Part shown: in pieces, positions 10,566-17,065 of the stretch
Numbering within the stretch: the first letter of the stretch is position 1
Layout: the number at the start of each line of letters is the position of its first letter
Source of the DNA: Arthrobacter sp. S39
Lineage (GTDB): Bacteria; Actinomycetota; Actinomycetes; Actinomycetales; Micrococcaceae
Direction: 5' to 3'
Length of the DNA stretch: 64,000 nt
NCBI RefSeq assembly: GCF_004320525.1
Contig: NZ_SIHX01000004.1
Location: 124,001-188,000, forward strand
Made by a program: the position numbers and the translations under genes
Notes under the pieces: generated by a model
Database searches by the model: none
What the model was told of the DNA's origin: nothing
What the model saw: only the letters and a program-made list of their open reading frames with translations

Positions 10566-11930
10566 ATGGACAAGAGAATCTTCGGTATCGAAACCGAATT
10601 CGGCATTTCGTATTCGAGCCCCGATTCGCGGCCGCTGGCCCCGGAGGAAGTGGCCCGCTACCTTTTCCGCAAGGTAGTCAGCTGGGGACGGTCGTCCAAT
10701 GTCTTCCTGACCAACGGCTCACGCCTCTACCTCGACGTCGGCTCGCACCCCGAATACGCCACCGCGGAATGCGACGACCTGGCGCAGCTGATCGCCCATG
10801 ACCGGGCCGGCGAACTGATCCTCGACGACCTCGTGGATGAGGCACAGTCCCGGCTGGCGGCAGAGGGCTTCAACGGCACCGTCTACCTGTTCAAGAACAA
10901 CACGGATTCCGCCGGCAACTCCTACGGCAGTCACGAGAACTACCTGATCCCGAGGCGCGGGGAGTTCTCCCGGCTCGCGGAGATCCTCATCCCGTTCCTG
11001 GTCACGCGGCAGCTGATCGCCGGCGCCGGGAAAATCCTCAAGACCCCGCATGGCGCCACTTACGCGTTCTCGCAGCGCGCCGACCACATCTGGGAAGGCG
11101 TGTCATCAGCCACCACCCGGTCCCGTCCCATCATCAACACCCGGGACGAGCCGCACGCCGACGCCGAATTCTTCCGCAGGCTCCATGTCATCGTGGGCGA
11201 TTCGAACATGTCCGAAACAACCGCGCTCCTCAAGGTCGGCACCGTTGACCTCATCCTGCGCATGATCGAGGCCGGGGTGATCATGCGGGACATGCGGATG
11301 GAGAACCCCATCCGCAGCATCCGCGAGATCTCCCATGACCTCAGCGGCAGGGCACTGGTCCGGCTGGCCAACGGCCGCCAGCTCACCGCCCTGGAAATCC
11401 AGCAGGAATACCTCACGAAGGTCACCGCCTTCGTCGACGAGCACGGGGCACACAACCCGCACGTGCCGCTGATCCTGGACCTGTGGGGCAGGACGCTGCG
11501 GGCCATCGAGAGCGGCGATACCAGCTCCATCGACACCGAGATCGACTGGGCCATCAAGAAGAAGCTGATGGACAACTACCGGGACCGGCACGGGCTTGGC
11601 CTGGACGCACCCCGGATCGCGCAGCTGGACCTCACTTACCACGACATTTCCCGGACCAGGGGGCTGTACTACCTGCTGCAGGCCAGGGGCGCCGTGCGCC
11701 GCGTGGTCGATGACACCGTGGTCAAGGACGCAGTGGATGCGCCGCCCCAGACCACCCGCGCCAAACTGCGGGGCGACTTCGTCCGGCGGGCGCAGGAACT
11801 CGGCCGGGACTACACCGTTGACTGGGTCCACCTGAAGCTCAATGACCGTGCCCACCAGACCATCCTCTGCAAGGATCCGTTCCGCAGCGTGGACGACCGC
11901 GTGGATGCGCTCCTGGACTCTATGGGCTGA
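10566..11930 (+). CDS. pafA: Pup-protein ligase PafA
   Basis: 454-residue ATP-dependent ligase that couples the C-terminal Glu of Pup to substrate lysines. It is a paralogue of Dop: [10 protein letters not shown] gives the nucleotide-binding strand with the metal-ligand Glu and the catalytic Asp region follows in [31 protein letters not shown] and [12 protein letters not shown] are shared with Dop, but the Dop loop is absent. ATG 10566 has GAGGAGGA 5 nt upstream and lies 1 nt after the prcA stop, so prcB, prcA and pafA appear to be one transcriptional unit. Confidence 0.97.
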   Translation: MDKRIFGIETEFGISYSSPDSRPLAPEEVARYLFRKVVSWGRSSNVFLTNGSRLYLDVGSHPEYATAECDDLAQLIAHDRAGELILDDLVDEAQSRLAAEGFNGTVYLFKNNTDSAGNSYGSHENYLIPRRGEFSRLAEILIPFLVTRQLIAGAGKILKTPHGATYAFSQRADHIWEGVSSATTRSRPIINTRDEPHADAEFFRRLHVIVGDSNMSETTALLKVGTVDLILRMIEAGVIMRDMRMENPIRSIREISHDLSGRALVRLANGRQLTALEIQQEYLTKVTAFVDEHGAHNPHVPLILDLWGRTLRAIESGDTSSIDTEIDWAIKKKLMDNYRDRHGLGLDAPRIAQLDLTYHDISRTRGLYYLLQARGAVRRVVDDTVVKDAVDAPPQTTRAKLRGDFVRRAQELGRDYTVDWVHLKLNDRAHQTILCKDPFRSVDDRVDALLDSMG

Positions 11931-12038
11931 CACACAGCTTCAGGGGCTATTCTGGATAGGGCCGTTCTTCGGCCGTGAGCTGCGCCGAGCGAAATTCTTC
12001 CGGCGTGGCGTCCATCCTGCCCCGACGAAAGTTCTTAC

Positions 12039-12974
12039 GTGCGCCGACTACTAGCAATCCTTATCCCCGGTCTGCTGCTGCTTACCGCCTGTGGAGGCGG
12101 GACGCCCGCAGCACCGGAGCCCACCAGCCAGTCCGCAGGTGATACTGCCAAGTTCGACTCCCTGAAACTGACGGACAACGGGGACAAAAAAGCTCCCGGT
12201 GTTGAGTTCACCAAGCCGCTGGACGTAGCGGAGCCCACCATCAAGGTCGTCGCCGATGGCAGCGGCGACACCGTGAAGGCGAACCAGGTGGCCAACATCT
12301 CCATCCTCGCCCTGAACGGCACCGACGGCGCCACGCTGGAAGATACCTTTGCCGGCGAACCGGAGCCCCTGGAACTGAACGAGGAACTCAAGACCGGAAG
12401 CGCGGTCATCTACAACGCGTTCGTCGGTTCCAAGATCGGTTCAACGCTGGCCCTTGCCATTCCCGGCCAGGCAGCAGCCGCTGAAGGTGCCCAGGCCCAG
12501 CCCACCCAGCTCCTGCTGATCAAGGTGCTCTCAGCTACGGATGTTGCCCCGGTGCTCGAAAAGCCCGAGGGCGAAACAGTGACCCCTCCGGCCGGCCTCC
12601 CCACCGTTAAGGACAACGACAAGGGCATCCCGGAAATCTCCGTTGAAGGCGTCGCAGCTCCGACAGCCCTCGTATCCCAGGACCTGATCAAGGGCACCGG
12701 TCCGGAGGTCAAGGAAACCGACACCCTGACGGTCAACTACGTTGGCGTCACCCTCGTGGGTGGCACCAAGTTCGATTCAAGCTTTGACCGCGGCGAAACG
12801 GCCAGCTTCGCGCTGACCGGCGTCATTCCGGGCTGGACGCAGGGACTTGCCGGCAAGACGGTGGGCTCCCGGGTCCTCCTGGTCATCCCCAAGGACCTCG
12901 CGTACGGTGATGCAGGCCAGGGCGAAGCCAAGGGTGACCTTGTCTTCGTTGTGGACATCCTCGGCGCCAAGTAG
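12039..12974 (+). CDS. FKBP-type peptidyl-prolyl isomerase lipoprotein
   Basis: 311-residue exported protein. A basic N-terminus, hydrophobic stretch and lipobox LLTAC predict lipid attachment at Cys18. The C-terminal 110 residues form an FKBP domain (LTVNYVGVTLVGGTKFDSS, PGWTQGLAGKTVGSRVLLVIP, LAYGDAGQGE, LVFVVDILG). The middle part (about 45-190) may be a second, degenerate FKBP-like domain (SAVIYNAFVGSKIGSTLALAIP). It should act as a folding catalyst at the outer face of the membrane. The start is GTG 12039, with only a weak ribosome site. It lies in the proteasome locus between pafA and pafBC but need not share its function. Confidence 0.9.
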   Translation: MRRLLAILIPGLLLLTACGGGTPAAPEPTSQSAGDTAKFDSLKLTDNGDKKAPGVEFTKPLDVAEPTIKVVADGSGDTVKANQVANISILALNGTDGATLEDTFAGEPEPLELNEELKTGSAVIYNAFVGSKIGSTLALAIPGQAAAAEGAQAQPTQLLLIKVLSATDVAPVLEKPEGETVTPPAGLPTVKDNDKGIPEISVEGVAAPTALVSQDLIKGTGPEVKETDTLTVNYVGVTLVGGTKFDSSFDRGETASFALTGVIPGWTQGLAGKTVGSRVLLVIPKDLAYGDAGQGEAKGDLVFVVDILGAK

Positions 12975-12982
12975 CCGCACCG

Positions 12983-13001
12983 CGGGCCCTCACCGGGCCC
13001 G
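12983..13001. terminator. Small GC hairpin between the FKBP genes
   Basis: CGGGCCC-tcacc-GGGCCCG, a 7-bp stem with no T run. It may be a processing or attenuation hairpin between the two FKBP genes. Confidence 0.3.
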
Positions 13002-13048
13002 GCAAGACCAGCAACACATCACCCGCCCAACAAATCAAAGGAGCAAGC

Positions 13049-13444
13049 ATGTCATTTGGTCAGCGCGATTTCGACCGCCAGAAGCCGGAAATTGACTTCC
13101 CGGAAGGCGATGTCCCCACGGAACTGGTCATCACCGACCTCATTGAGGGTGACGGCGCCGAAGCGAAAGCCGGCGATACCGTCTCCACGCACTACGTAGG
13201 CGTCGCCTGGTCCACAGGCGAGGAATTCGACGCCTCATGGGGCCGCGGCGCGCCGCTGGACTTCCGTGTCGGCGTCGGCCAGGTCATCCAGGGCTGGGAC
13301 CAGGGCCTCCTGGGCATGAAGGTGGGCGGCCGCCGCCGCCTGGAAATCCCCTCGGAGCTGGCCTACGGCTCACGCGGCGCCGGTGGAGCCATCAAGCCCA
13401 ACGAAGCCCTGATCTTTGTGGTTGACCTTGTGGGCGTCCGCTGA
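13049..13444 (+). CDS. Cytoplasmic FKBP-type peptidyl-prolyl isomerase
   Basis: 131-residue single-domain FKBP without signal peptide. All core segments are present: VSTHYVGVAWSTGEEFDASW, FRVGVGQVIQGWDQGLLGMKVGG, RRRLEIPSELAYGSRG and LIFVVDLVGVR. It catalyses cis-trans isomerisation of prolyl bonds. Start ATG 13049 is preceded by AAAGGAG at 6 nt. It lies 74 nt after the lipoprotein FKBP and ends before a strong terminator hairpin, so the two FKBP genes probably form one unit. Confidence 0.94.
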   Translation: MSFGQRDFDRQKPEIDFPEGDVPTELVITDLIEGDGAEAKAGDTVSTHYVGVAWSTGEEFDASWGRGAPLDFRVGVGQVIQGWDQGLLGMKVGGRRRLEIPSELAYGSRGAGGAIKPNEALIFVVDLVGVR

Positions 13445-13466
13445 CGCGGAGCTCCTGAGGCCTAAG

Positions 13467-13511
13467 GGCGCGGTAACGATCGGAATGACCTCAGCCGATC
13501 GTTACCGCGCC
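13467..13511 (+). terminator. Strong hairpin after the FKBP genes
   Basis: Perfect 17-bp stem GGCGCGGTAACGATCGG (13467-13483) with its complement (13495-13511) and an 11-nt loop, followed by a T-rich stretch. It sits 26 bp upstream of the proposed pafBC -10 box. Confidence 0.75.
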
Positions 13512-13536
13512 TTCTGCTTTCCCCGGCGGATTTTAG

Positions 13537-13542
13537 TAACGT
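13537..13542 (+). promoter_or_regulatory. Leaderless -10 box of pafBC
   Basis: TAACGT, 7 nt, then GTG 13550. The GAGG touching the start codon is too close to serve as a normal ribosome site. Confidence 0.45.
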
Positions 13543-13549
13543 AGCGAGG

Positions 13550-15535
13550 GTGCCCGCATCCCGTACTGAACGCCTGCTTAATCTCCTGATCGCCCTCCTT
13601 AACACGAAATACGGCCTGCGCCGCAGCGAGCTGCGCGAAACGGTCTACCGCGACGTTTCCGGCAACGACTCCTCTTTCGGCCGGATGTTCGAACGTGACA
13701 AGGCTGACCTGCGCCACTTTGGGTTTGACGTCGAAACCGTCACCGACCTTGGCTGGAGCGAGGACGACCCCGCCACCACGCGGTACCGGATCGGCAAGGA
13801 GTCCAACCGGCTGCCGGAAGTTGAACTCAGCCCCGGTGAGTGGACCGTCATCCTGCTGGCCTCGCAATTGTGGGAACGCGCGGCCCTTGGCACCGCCGCG
13901 GCAAACGCACTGCGCAAGCTCCAGGCCTCCAGCCGCCTCACCGACGTTGAACTGCCCGTCGGAGTGCAGCCGCGGATCAAGCCGGCCGGCAGGGCCTTCG
14001 ACGATCTGGTCGCGGCCATGCATGCCCAGCACCCCGTCAGCTTTTCCTACCTCGCAGGAAGCACCGGCAAGGACGAACAGCGCACGGTGGAACCATGGGG
14101 CCTGGGCAGCCGGTTCGGCCAGTGGTACCTCGCCGGCTACGACCGGATCCGCCAGGCTCCCCGGTACTTCCGGCTGTCCCGCTTGACCAGCGCCGTCACC
14201 GTCCTGGCCAAGGAGAACTACGCACCGCCCAAACACTTCAATATCCGGGCGGAACTGGACCGGCTGCCGGAACTGCCGCTGCTGACCGCGCACGTGGATG
14301 TCCGCGCCGGCCGCCTGCTGGGGCTGCGCCAGCGGGCCCTTGCGGGGACGGAAGGGCACACGCATACGCCCGACGCCGGCTACGACCGCCTGGACGTCCA
14401 GTACAGGGACGTCGAGGTTCTTGCCGAGGAACTCGCCTCCTACGGCCCGGACGCCATGGCCGTGGCGCCCGGCGAACTCATCGCCGCTGTCACGCGCAGG
14501 CTGCGGGCCGCAGCCGACTTCTGCGCGGCCCCGGTCCCGGCCATTGCCTTCCACGACCAGCCCCGGGCCGGCAACGTCCGCAAACGGACCTCCGAAGACC
14601 AGCTCAAGCGCATGCTCCAACTGGTTCCGTTTTTGGTCCATAACCAGGGACTGCACATCCAGGACGTTGCCGAACGGTTCGGCGTCAGCCGCGAGGAACT
14701 TGAAGAAGACCTGCAGATCCTCATCTGTTCCGGGCTGCCAGAGGGGTACCCGGACGACCTCCTCGATATCCAGTGGGAGGACGACCACGTGTATATCACC
14801 CAGGACCTGGACCTGAAGCGACCGGTCAGGTTCACCGTGGAGGAGGCGTGTGCGCTGCTCACCGGCCTGGAAACGCTGAACGGGCTGCCGGAACTCGCCG
14901 AAGGCGGCGCGCTGGAATCGGTCACCCTCAAACTGATGGCAGCGGCTGGCGAAGAGGGGCTGCGCGCGGGGTCCCTGGCCGGACCGGCAGTCGGGCCTGC
15001 TGACAGGGCAACGCTTGACCTCGTACGCCAGGCGGTCTCTTCCAGGTCCCAGCTGCACCTGGTCTACCTGTCGCCCCAGGGCGACCGGGTTTCCGAGCGG
15101 GACGTGGATCCCCTCCGGCTTTATTCGCTCGACAACACCTGGTATTTCGAGGCTTACTGCCATTCAGCACAGGGCCTGCGGAACTTCCGTCTCGACCGCG
15201 TGCAGGAACTCCAGCCGAACGGGAACCCGGCGACGGCCGCGCTGGAACCGAACGAAGGCTTCCCGGCCAAGCTGTTCACACCGAACGACGACGACACGAT
15301 CGTAACGGTCCAGCTCACCAGGCAGGGTACCGGGTTGGCCGACGACTATTACGCCGAGCGGACATCAGAGCTGCCCGACGGGGGTTTGCTGGCAGAGATC
15401 CGCTTTGGCAACACGGCATGGCTGCCCATGTTCGTGGCCCAGCACGGCGGCTCGGTGCGCATCCTCGAACCCCGGGAGCTCGCCGACCAGTCGCGTGCCT
15501 GGATCGAGGCGTCCCTGGCCAGCTACGGGGGCTAG
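13550..15535 (+). CDS. pafBC: Fused PafB-PafC WYL-domain transcription activator
   Basis: 661-residue DNA-damage-response activator made of two homologous halves. Each half has a winged helix-turn-helix followed by a WYL domain and C-terminal extension. The first HTH is at about residues 3-75 (TERLLNLLIALLNTKYGL) with its WYL domain near 150-220. The second HTH begins near 345 (LKRMLQLVPFLVHNQGLHI) with its WYL near 495-560. Mycobacteria encode PafB and PafC separately; a natural fusion is known from Arthrobacter. The protein drives RecA-independent DNA repair genes and was named for its proteasome-locus position. Start GTG 13550 has no proper ribosome site but has a leaderless-type promoter. 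Separated from the FKBP genes by a terminator. Confidence 0.94.
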   Translation: MPASRTERLLNLLIALLNTKYGLRRSELRETVYRDVSGNDSSFGRMFERDKADLRHFGFDVETVTDLGWSEDDPATTRYRIGKESNRLPEVELSPGEWTVILLASQLWERAALGTAAANALRKLQASSRLTDVELPVGVQPRIKPAGRAFDDLVAAMHAQHPVSFSYLAGSTGKDEQRTVEPWGLGSRFGQWYLAGYDRIRQAPRYFRLSRLTSAVTVLAKENYAPPKHFNIRAELDRLPELPLLTAHVDVRAGRLLGLRQRALAGTEGHTHTPDAGYDRLDVQYRDVEVLAEELASYGPDAMAVAPGELIAAVTRRLRAAADFCAAPVPAIAFHDQPRAGNVRKRTSEDQLKRMLQLVPFLVHNQGLHIQDVAERFGVSREELEEDLQILICSGLPEGYPDDLLDIQWEDDHVYITQDLDLKRPVRFTVEEACALLTGLETLNGLPELAEGGALESVTLKLMAAAGEEGLRAGSLAGPAVGPADRATLDLVRQAVSSRSQLHLVYLSPQGDRVSERDVDPLRLYSLDNTWYFEAYCHSAQGLRNFRLDRVQELQPNGNPATAALEPNEGFPAKLFTPNDDDTIVTVQLTRQGTGLADDYYAERTSELPDGGLLAEIRFGNTAWLPMFVAQHGGSVRILEPRELADQSRAWIEASLASYGG

Positions 15536-15538
15536 ACT
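15533..15538 (+). promoter_or_regulatory. Leaderless -10 box of the small membrane protein gene
   Basis: TAGACT, 7 nt, ATG 15546; it overlaps the pafBC stop codon. Confidence 0.45.
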
Positions 15539-15545
15539 TCTCAGC

Positions 15546-15890
15546 ATGCCTTGGTGGTCTTGGATCCTTATCTGGATAGCGCTGGTTGCGCTGTCCCTGC
15601 TGTTTTATGTCCTGTTGGGCATCCGGCTGTTCCGCCAGTTTATGGCGACGCTCAAGGACCTGGGGGCGGCCGGGGACAGGCTGGGCCATCTCAGCCCCGC
15701 CGTCCCACCGGCGCAGCCGGAACAGGCGGCGCCCGTCCAGGGCTCAGCCGTTTTTGCCTCTCCAGTGCAGATGCGACATGATTACCACACATCCAAATCA
15801 GCCCGCCGGGAGGACCGCCGCCAAAGGCGGGTCCAGCGCCGGACTGACCGTGGCCAGCGGCAGTCGCTTGGCGATCTGGACTTCACTTAG
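15546..15890 (+). CDS. Small single-pass membrane protein
   Basis: 114-residue protein that I cannot assign to a characterised family. An N-terminal tryptophan-rich segment (MPWWSWILIW) leads into one transmembrane helix (about residues 5-28). A Pro/Ala-rich linker follows, and the C-terminal 40 residues are strongly basic (SARREDRRQRRVQRRTDRG), so the tail is probably cytoplasmic. It lies between pafBC and tatA and ends 32 nt before the tatA start, so it could be co-transcribed with the Tat genes. The short form from ATG 15546 fits the promoter-like TAGACT and the hydrophobic start; the frame is open further upstream but only inside pafBC. Confidence 0.7.
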   Translation: MPWWSWILIWIALVALSLLFYVLLGIRLFRQFMATLKDLGAAGDRLGHLSPAVPPAQPEQAAPVQGSAVFASPVQMRHDYHTSKSARREDRRQRRVQRRTDRGQRQSLGDLDFT

Positions 15891-15893
15891 ACG

Positions 15894-15899
15894 TAGGAT
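15894..15899 (+). promoter_or_regulatory. Possible -10 box of tatA
   Basis: TAGGAT 24 nt before GTG 15923, leaving a short leader with the AGAGGAAAGG ribosome site. No clear -35. Confidence 0.3.
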
Positions 15900-15922
15900 G
15901 TTTTTAGAGGAAAGGAATTCCC

Positions 15923-16198
15923 GTGGGAAGACTCTTTGATGGCCCCTGGCCGATTGTCATTATTATCGTTGTTGCTTTGCTGCTTTTCGCTGCCCCCAAG
16001 CTTCCTGCCATGGCGCGCAGCCTTGGCCAGTCCATGCGGATCATCAAGTCCGAGGTCAAGGAAATGAAGAACGACGGCAAGACCGAAACTCCTGCCGACA
16101 CAACCGGACCGGTGGAGGGCAGGATCGTCAACCACCCCCAGGCAAAGCCCGGTGAGCCGACGGACGGTACTGACGTACCGCCGTCGAACCGCGCCTGA
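15923..16198 (+). CDS. tatA: Twin-arginine translocase subunit TatA
   Basis: 91-residue pore-forming Tat component. One N-terminal membrane helix (about residues 9-25) is followed by the hinge and amphipathic helix with APKLPAMARSLGQSMRIIKSEVKEM, the actinobacterial TatA signature, and a disordered polar tail. GTG 15923 has a strong AGAGGAAAGG site. Forms an operon with tatC 6 nt downstream, as in mycobacteria, where pafA-pafB-pafC-tatA-tatC-helY are contiguous. No tatB is present here. Confidence 0.95.
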   Translation: MGRLFDGPWPIVIIIVVALLLFAAPKLPAMARSLGQSMRIIKSEVKEMKNDGKTETPADTTGPVEGRIVNHPQAKPGEPTDGTDVPPSNRA

Positions 16199-16204
16199 CC
16201 CACG

Positions 16205-17041
16205 GTGGCACTGACGAGGGGCCGCAAAGCCAACCCAGAGGGCCGGATGGCCCTCTGGGACCACCTCAAGGAACTCAAGAACCGGCTGATCAAATCCGGG
16301 ATCGGCGTCCTGGTGGGCGCAATTGGCGGCTGGATACTCTACAACCCGCTGCTGTCGGCCCTCAAAGAACCGGTGGACAGGATTGCCCTCCAGACCGGCG
16401 GGGTATCTTCGGTCAACTTCTCCAACATCGGTTCGGCCTTCGATTTCCAGCTCCAGATGTCCCTCATTATCGGTCTGGTCATTTCCAGCCCCATCTGGAT
16501 CTACCAGCTGTGGGCCTTCATCACCCCCGGGCTGACCAGCATGGAACGCCGCTACACCCTGGGCTACATGGCCGCGGCCGTGCCGCTCTTCCTTGCCGGC
16601 ATCTGGGCCGGCTGGCTGGTTGTGCCCCAGGTTGTCCGCGCCCTCACGCAGTTCACGCCGGCCGGATTCTCCAACATCATTGACGCCAGGGACTACATCG
16701 ACTTCGTCACACGGATGGTCCTTGTCCTGGGGTTCGCTTTCCTGGTCCCGGTGGTCCTGGTGGGGATAAACATGGCCGGTGTCGTCACCGGCCGGACCAT
16801 CCTCAAGGCCTGGCGCATCACGGTCTTCCTGGTCTTCGTCCTGGCCGCCATCGCTGCCCCTGGAGCCGACGCGATCTCGATGTTTATGCTGGCAGGCCCG
16901 TTGCTGGTGCTCTTTTTCGCGGCCATCGGCATCTGCCTGCTCAACGACAAGCGCCGCGCCCGGCGGGTAAGCAAGCGCGAGGCTGAGACCGAGGCCACAG
17001 CCGACGTCGCGACGCCCGGAAACGAACTGAAGAACCTGTAG
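16205..17041 (+). CDS. tatC: Twin-arginine translocase subunit TatC
   Basis: 278-residue polytopic membrane protein with six predicted helices that binds twin-arginine signal peptides. The cytoplasmic N-terminus has the signature ALWDHLKELKNRL. Other family segments are SPIWIYQLWAFITPGLTSMERR and FAFLVPVVLVGIN. The short C-terminal tail is charged. Start GTG 16205 follows tatA by 6 nt; ATG 16247 (MALWDHL) is an alternative with GAGG upstream. Confidence 0.95.
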   Translation: MALTRGRKANPEGRMALWDHLKELKNRLIKSGIGVLVGAIGGWILYNPLLSALKEPVDRIALQTGGVSSVNFSNIGSAFDFQLQMSLIIGLVISSPIWIYQLWAFITPGLTSMERRYTLGYMAAAVPLFLAGIWAGWLVVPQVVRALTQFTPAGFSNIIDARDYIDFVTRMVLVLGFAFLVPVVLVGINMAGVVTGRTILKAWRITVFLVFVLAAIAAPGADAISMFMLAGPLLVLFFAAIGICLLNDKRRARRVSKREAETEATADVATPGNELKNL

Positions 17042-17053
17042 GCCCGCGCCCAC

Positions 17054-17059
17054 TAGGCT
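17054..17059 (+). promoter_or_regulatory. Leaderless -10 box of the helicase gene
   Basis: TAGGCT, 6 nt (GGAGTC), ATG 17066. The GGAG could also act as a short-spaced ribosome site, so both internal promotion and read-through from tatC are possible. Confidence 0.4.
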
Positions 17060-17065
17060 GGAGTC

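Noticed and set aside
13464..13513. The perfect palindrome upstream of pafBC as an autoregulatory operator
   Set aside because: Its 17-bp stem, 11-nt loop and following T-rich stretch right after the FKBP stop codon are better explained as a terminator; nothing resembling the RecA-NDp promoter element recognised by PafBC was seen there.
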